Assembly: GCA_044866695.1 (NCBI GenBank) | Contig: JBIOUF010000181.1 | Coordinates: 1 to 11,202, forward strand | Reading direction: 5' to 3' | Length of the DNA: 11,202 nt | Source: JBIOUF01 sp044866695 | GTDB taxonomy: Bacteria > Actinomycetota > Actinomycetes > Propionibacteriales > Nocardioidaceae | In this document: piece after piece, positions 7,693-11,202 of the stretch | Layout: the number at the start of each line of letters is the position of its first letter | Position numbering within the stretch: position 1 is the first letter of the stretch | The notes under the pieces: generated by a model | Database searches by the model: none | What the model saw: only the letters and a program-made list of their open reading frames with translations | What the model was told of the DNA's origin: nothing | Program-made: the position numbers and the translations under genes

Positions 7693-9465
7693 CTACTGCT
7701 TGATCCACACGGTCTTGAACGTCGGCTGCGCCAGGACCTGGTCGTTGTTGGCGCCCTGGACCGCCGAGCCGTGGATGAACGCGTTGCCGATGAAACCGAT
7801 GTTGAAGGTCGGCAGGATGTCGGTGCCGATCTGCTTGTCCATCTCGCCCCAGAGGCCGGGCTGGTCCTCCAACGGCTTGGTTTGGATGTCGTCCATCTGC
7901 GCGTCGAGCTCCTTGTCGGCGAGGTAGGAGTAGTTCTGGTTCGAGCCGGTGCCGTACACCGGGGGGAACCACGAGGAGCCCGACGGCCAGTCCGCGCACC
8001 AGGCGAGCCGGGTCTTGATGTCCGGCTTCCAGTTCGCGTCCTGGGTCTTCTCGATCCACTCGTCGTCGGTGGCGAACGCGATCGGCTTGGGCTCGAAGCC
8101 GGCAGCCTTGAGGCCCTTGACGATGGCGTTCTTCTCGTCGACCCGCAGCGGGTCCTCGGTGGTGTAGCCGAAGCTCACCGTCTGGCCCACTGCACCGGCG
8201 TCCTCCAGCAGCTTCTTGGCGGCGTCGGTCTCGGTGTTCATGCCCTTGTTGCCCAGCGCGTCGTACTCGACGCGCCCAGGCGTGCCCGGCGGCATGATCG
8301 TGGTGCCCGGGATCCGGGTCACCCCGACCGTGACGCCGCGGGCCAGCCACGCCTCCTGGTACGGCCACGCCAGCGCCAGCGCCTTGCGGACGTTGATGTC
8401 CTTGGACCACTTCGGGTCGCGCATGTTGATGTACACCTGCGCAGTGCACGGCGTCGGTCCGGTGACCAGCTGGCCGGCCTCGTCCCCGGCCTGCAGGTTC
8501 GCCGCGGTGACGTTCTGGTTGAGGATGCCGAACTCGCCGTCACCGGAGTTGTTCAGGATCTGCTTCTCCGGGACGTTGGGGTCGCCGTAGTCGGCCTTGA
8601 TCACGTACTTGTCCGGGTAGGCGGTGCGGGCCGGGTCACTCGCGGCGTCCCAGTTCTCGTTGCGCACCAGGGTGAACCCGTGACCGGGGTTGATGTTCCC
8701 GTCGAGCTTGTAGGGACCGGTCGACACCGGGTGGAGCTGGTACTCCGTCGGGTCCTTGTCCTTCTGCGCCACGGGGATCGGGCCCATGGCCGGGAACGAG
8801 CCCCAGTACGGCAGGTCGGGGAACGGCTTGGCCATCTTCAGCGTGATGGTCTGGCCGTCGACCTCGGTGCACTCACACGACTTGCCCTTGTCCAGGTAGG
8901 GGCCGCGGAAGGTGTCGCCGTTGAGGAAGTACTCCTTGGTGTAGCTCGCGCCGGTCGGGAAGGTGCCCTCTCCGAAGGCGCCGAAGGACCGCTCGATGCC
9001 GAAGACGAGGTCGTCCATCGTCACGTCGGAGCCGTCCTCCCACTTGATCCCGTCGCGGATCGTGAACTTCCACTCGGTGAAGTCCTTGTTGGGGGTGCCC
9101 AGGTCGGTGGCGAGGTCGGGGACCAGCACCATGTCGCCGTCGACGTACTTGAACTGGGTGAGCGACCGCGTCATCAGGCCCGAGAGCACGGAGGTCGCGG
9201 CGGTGACGTAGGCCTCGGTGGGGTCCATGGTCGTGGTGCCGGTCGTGGACATGACCGTCACGGTGCCGCCCTCGGTGGCGCCGTCGATCTCGACCGGGCC
9301 CTCGGCCTTCGGGTCCTTGCCGGAGCCGGCGGTCCCGGCGTTGGTGTTGTCGGAGTCGACGGTGCTGCTGCCACCGTCTCCCTCGTCGTCGCTGCCGCCG
9401 CCGCAGGCGGCCAGGGCCATGAGCCCCGCCACGGTCACGGCGGCCAGTGACCTCTTGAGTCGCAT
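7693..9465 (-). CDS. Extracellular peptide-binding lipoprotein (SBP family 5, DppA/OppA-like)
   Basis: A 590-residue solute-binding lipoprotein that captures the substrate outside the membrane and delivers it to the permeases. The signal peptide runs MRLKRS, then a hydrophobic stretch, then the lipobox LAAC with C21 as the lipidation site. A Gly/Ser/Asp-rich linker (22-60) follows. The SBP_bac_5 signature lies at about 132-155 (WKFTIRDGIKWEDGSDV, then a MDDLVF stretch). The C-terminus ends KTVWIKQ. The frame is open for 53 codons further upstream, but only the ATG at 9465 gives a signal peptide, and GGGGA (9477-9481) precedes it. It is 56 bp downstream of the DppC-like gene. Length is normal for the family. 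The ligand is unknown; peptides are the default reading. Confidence 0.95.
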   Translation of the reverse strand: MRLKRSLAAVTVAGLMALAACGGGSDDEGDGGSSTVDSDNTNAGTAGSGKDPKAEGPVEIDGATEGGTVTVMSTTGTTTMDPTEAYVTAATSVLSGLMTRSLTQFKYVDGDMVLVPDLATDLGTPNKDFTEWKFTIRDGIKWEDGSDVTMDDLVFGIERSFGAFGEGTFPTGASYTKEYFLNGDTFRGPYLDKGKSCECTEVDGQTITLKMAKPFPDLPYWGSFPAMGPIPVAQKDKDPTEYQLHPVSTGPYKLDGNINPGHGFTLVRNENWDAASDPARTAYPDKYVIKADYGDPNVPEKQILNNSGDGEFGILNQNVTAANLQAGDEAGQLVTGPTPCTAQVYINMRDPKWSKDINVRKALALAWPYQEAWLARGVTVGVTRIPGTTIMPPGTPGRVEYDALGNKGMNTETDAAKKLLEDAGAVGQTVSFGYTTEDPLRVDEKNAIVKGLKAAGFEPKPIAFATDDEWIEKTQDANWKPDIKTRLAWCADWPSGSSWFPPVYGTGSNQNYSYLADKELDAQMDDIQTKPLEDQPGLWGEMDKQIGTDILPTFNIGFIGNAFIHGSAVQGANNDQVLAQPTFKTVWIKQ

Positions 9466-9521
9466 GAGGTCTTTCGTCCCCTTTCTGGTTCGGTGCTGCG
9501 GTCCGCGGTCGGCTGTGCTGC

Positions 9522-10529
9522 CTACCGGCGGGTCTTCGGGTCGAAGGCGTCGCGGATCGCGTCGCCGAGGAGGTTCAGGGCCAGCACGAGGAAGACCACC
9601 CCGAGCAGCGGGGGCCACAGCCACTGCGGGTAGTTCTCGAAGTCACCCACGGCGCGGTCGATGGTCTGGCCCCAGGAGGGGCGTGAGGTCAGGCCGATGC
9701 CGAGGTAGGCCAGGCCCGCCTCGGCCGAGACGAAGGCCGGCAGTCCCAGCGACACCGAGACGATGATCGGCGCGGTGAGGTTCGGCAGCAGCTCCTTGAA
9801 CAGGATCTGCCGGGTCGGCACGCCGATCACCCGGGCCGCCTGCACGAACTCCCGCTCGCGCAGCGAGAGGACCTCGCCGCGCAGCAGCCGGGCCAGCGTC
9901 ATCCAGCCGAAGAACGACAGCACGCCGATGATCGCCCAGAACTGCGCCCTGTCCAGCGCGGCCTCGTCCTCGGCGAAGCGGCCCACGATGATCGGTGCCA
10001 GGGTCAGCGCGCCCAGGATGAACGGGAAGGAGAGGAACACGTCGATGAAGAAGGTGATGATCCGGTCCAGCCAGCCGGTCGCGAAGCCTGCCACGAGGCC
10101 GACCACGATGCCGATGACCGTGGTCAGCACCGTGGCCAGCGTGGCCACCTCCAGCGACGTGCGGCAGCCGTAGACCCACTCGGCCAGCAGGTCGTTGCCG
10201 GTGCCGGGCGCCACGCCCAGCGGGGCCTTCCAGGAGAACCCGTAGTCGGGCGGACCGAACTTCCCGTAGCGGGTGAGCGGGTCGATGACCTCCAGGCCTG
10301 GCGCGGCCCGGAGCTCGACCCCGAAGATCTTGCAGATCACCGGGGCGAAGATCGCGACCAGCACGAAGAACAGCACGACGCCGATGCAGACCAGCGCGAT
10401 CTTGTCGTGGCGCAGCCGTTCCAGGGCGATGCGCGACGGCGACTTGCCGGCGACCTCCTTGGTCGCGGGGGGTTCCGGCGAGAGCGGCTCGACATGGTGC
10501 AGGCTCGCCTCGGTCGCCGGAATGGTCAT
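9522..10529 (-). CDS. Oligopeptide/dipeptide ABC importer permease (DppC/OppC-like)
   Basis: A 335-residue membrane subunit pairing with the DppB-like permease. A cytoplasmic N-terminal tail (about 1-43) leads into the first helix (IALVCIGVVLFFVLVAIFAP). The family block PLGVAPGTGNDLLAEWVYGC is at about 103-122. The EAA loop for ATPase contact is at about 225-250 (EREFVQAARVIGVPTRQILF), and the end GDAIRDAFDPKTR is canonical for DppC. I prefer the ATG at 10529, with GGGGG just upstream. An in-frame TTG at 10547 would add six residues. It is the first gene of the transcription unit, unlike the usual A-B-C-D-F order. An insert at about 183-197 (GRFAEDEAALDRAQF) sits in the loop before the helix that precedes the EAA region. 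Confidence 0.93.
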   Translation of the reverse strand: MTIPATEASLHHVEPLSPEPPATKEVAGKSPSRIALERLRHDKIALVCIGVVLFFVLVAIFAPVICKIFGVELRAAPGLEVIDPLTRYGKFGPPDYGFSWKAPLGVAPGTGNDLLAEWVYGCRTSLEVATLATVLTTVIGIVVGLVAGFATGWLDRIITFFIDVFLSFPFILGALTLAPIIVGRFAEDEAALDRAQFWAIIGVLSFFGWMTLARLLRGEVLSLREREFVQAARVIGVPTRQILFKELLPNLTAPIIVSVSLGLPAFVSAEAGLAYLGIGLTSRPSWGQTIDRAVGDFENYPQWLWPPLLGVVFLVLALNLLGDAIRDAFDPKTRR

Positions 10530-10696
10530 CAACACCCCCAGAGTCAAGGCCGGTCGGGTCCGTCGCTGCTCCCGGGCATGCCGTGCCGCCCGGGGGTCCG
10601 TGGCGACTCTATGTGACCTACGGCACCGAGACGATGCAGGATCCGTAACGATCTGGTCTCGCGCTGGTCCGGCAGACGGTGCTCCGCGGTGTCCGG
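10530..10696 (-). promoter_or_regulatory. Leader/promoter region of the importer operon
   Basis: This 167-bp gap separates the aspS stop from the first importer gene and probably holds the operon promoter. A TAGAGT -10-like hexamer lies on the minus strand at 10606-10611, without a good -35 (TCGTCT). A second possibility is TTGACT at 10542-10547, but no -10 fits between it and the start. CCCGGGC (10571-10577) and GCCCGGG (10588-10594) make a 7-bp stem with a 10-nt loop that would lie in the 5' leader. I see no T-tract terminator for aspS and no recognisable riboswitch. Confidence 0.3.
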
Positions 10697-11202
10697 TCAG
10701 CCCGGAATGTCCGGCTCCGGCGTGGCGTCGACGCCCGCCTCGCGGCGCTGCTCGGGCGTGATCGGCGCCGGCGCCCCGGTGAGCGGGTCGTAGCCGCCGC
10801 CGGTCTTGGGGAAGGCGATCACCTCGCGGATCGAGTCGGTGCCGGAGAGCAGGGCGCAGATCCGGTCCCAGCCCAGCGCGATGCCGCCGTGCGGCGGGGC
10901 GCCGTACCGGAACGCCTCGAGGAGGAAGCCGAACTTCTCCCGCGCCTGGTCCTCCGAGAGCCCCATGACCTTGAAGACGCGCTCCTGGACGTCCCCGCGG
11001 TGGATACGGATCGAGCCGCCGCCGATCTCGTTGCCGTTGCAGACGATGTCGAAGGCGTAGGCCAGCGCGGAGCCGGGGTCGGTGTCGAAGTCGTCCATGC
11101 TCTCCCTCTTGGGCGAGGTGAACGCGTGGTGCACGGCGGTCCAGGCGCCGCTGCCGACCGCGACGTCGCCCGCGGCGACCGCCTCGTCGGCGGGCTCGAA
11201 CA
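10697..11202 (-). CDS. aspS: Aspartyl-tRNA synthetase, C-terminal part (cut by window edge)
   Basis: The last 167 residues of the class II synthetase that charges tRNA-Asp (possibly also tRNA-Asn in non-discriminating forms). The frame is open to the right edge at 11202, with the first full codon at 11200, so the gene continues outside. The visible part begins FEPADEAVAAGDVAVGSGAW and contains WTAVHHAFTSPK, the bacterial-type region AFDIVCNGNEIGGGSIRIH, and class II motif 3, GGIALGWDRICALLSG, which contacts ATP. The family end IREVIAFPKTGGGYDPLTGAP follows, then a short tail ending TPEPDIPG. Apparent internal starts such as the GTG at 11134 are not real starts. It lies upstream of the importer operon on the same strand, 167 bp from its first gene. 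The identification is confident; tRNA specificity cannot be judged from this part. Confidence 0.96.
   Translation of the reverse strand, partial: FEPADEAVAAGDVAVGSGAWTAVHHAFTSPKRESMDDFDTDPGSALAYAFDIVCNGNEIGGGSIRIHRGDVQERVFKVMGLSEDQAREKFGFLLEAFRYGAPPHGGIALGWDRICALLSGTDSIREVIAFPKTGGGYDPLTGAPAPITPEQRREAGVDATPEPDIPG

Noticed and set aside
7651..9450. 599-codon plus-strand open frame opposite the binding-protein gene
   Set aside because: It is fully antisense to a lipoprotein gene with clear signal peptide and family signature, and its composition is Val/Gly/Arg/His-rich without motifs.
9466..9624. 53-codon upstream extension of the binding protein
   Set aside because: It would bury the signal peptide and overlap the DppC-like gene; the lipobox fixes the start at 9465.

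Overview
The window comes from a high-GC actinomycete. Evidence is the very strong G/C third-position bias, GTG and TTG start codons, an actinobacterial-type LexA operator and typical actinobacterial transporter proteins. The style of the long GGTTGAGGAGC/GTCTCGAAACC palindromic repeats makes me think of Nocardioidaceae or relatives, but this is recollection, not a search result. No rRNA, tRNA, CRISPR array, integrase or transposase is visible.

Layout. (1) 74-2568, minus strand: a two-gene ABC-2 type exporter, ATPase then a large permease of the 'exporter of polyketide antibiotics' kind, overlapping by 4 bp. (2) 2569-2721: divergent intergenic region with a -10-like TAGACT fused to a perfect SOS box, TCGAACACATGTTCGA. 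(3) 2722-3562, plus strand: a Panacea/DUF4065 (SocA-like) gene overlapping by 11 bp a 99-codon gene of unknown function. This has the shape of a toxin-antitoxin pair, apparently under LexA control. (4) 3563-4039: 477 bp without genes, between convergent transcription units, filled by a mosaic of direct and inverted repeats. (5) 4040-10529, minus strand: a complete oligopeptide/dipeptide-type ABC importer, transcribed in the order permease (DppC-like), lipoprotein binding protein (DppA-like), permease (DppB-like), ATPase (DppD-like), ATPase (DppF-like). The DppC-like gene comes first rather than between B and D. A 148-bp repeat-bearing gap sits at the canonical dppC position, and a 12-bp stem-loop follows the binding-protein gene. 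(6) 10697-11202, minus strand: the C-terminal 167 residues of aspartyl-tRNA synthetase, entering from the right edge.

How the genes work together: the importer should capture a peptide-like solute outside the membrane (lipoprotein), pass it through the DppB/DppC-like channel and power this with the DppD/DppF-like ATPases. The ABC-2 exporter is an independent two-component pump. The most interesting locus is the SOS-box/Panacea/99-aa cassette. The family of the first protein, the overlapping gene architecture and the operator are visible in sequence. The toxin role of the second protein and the DNA-damage response are inference.
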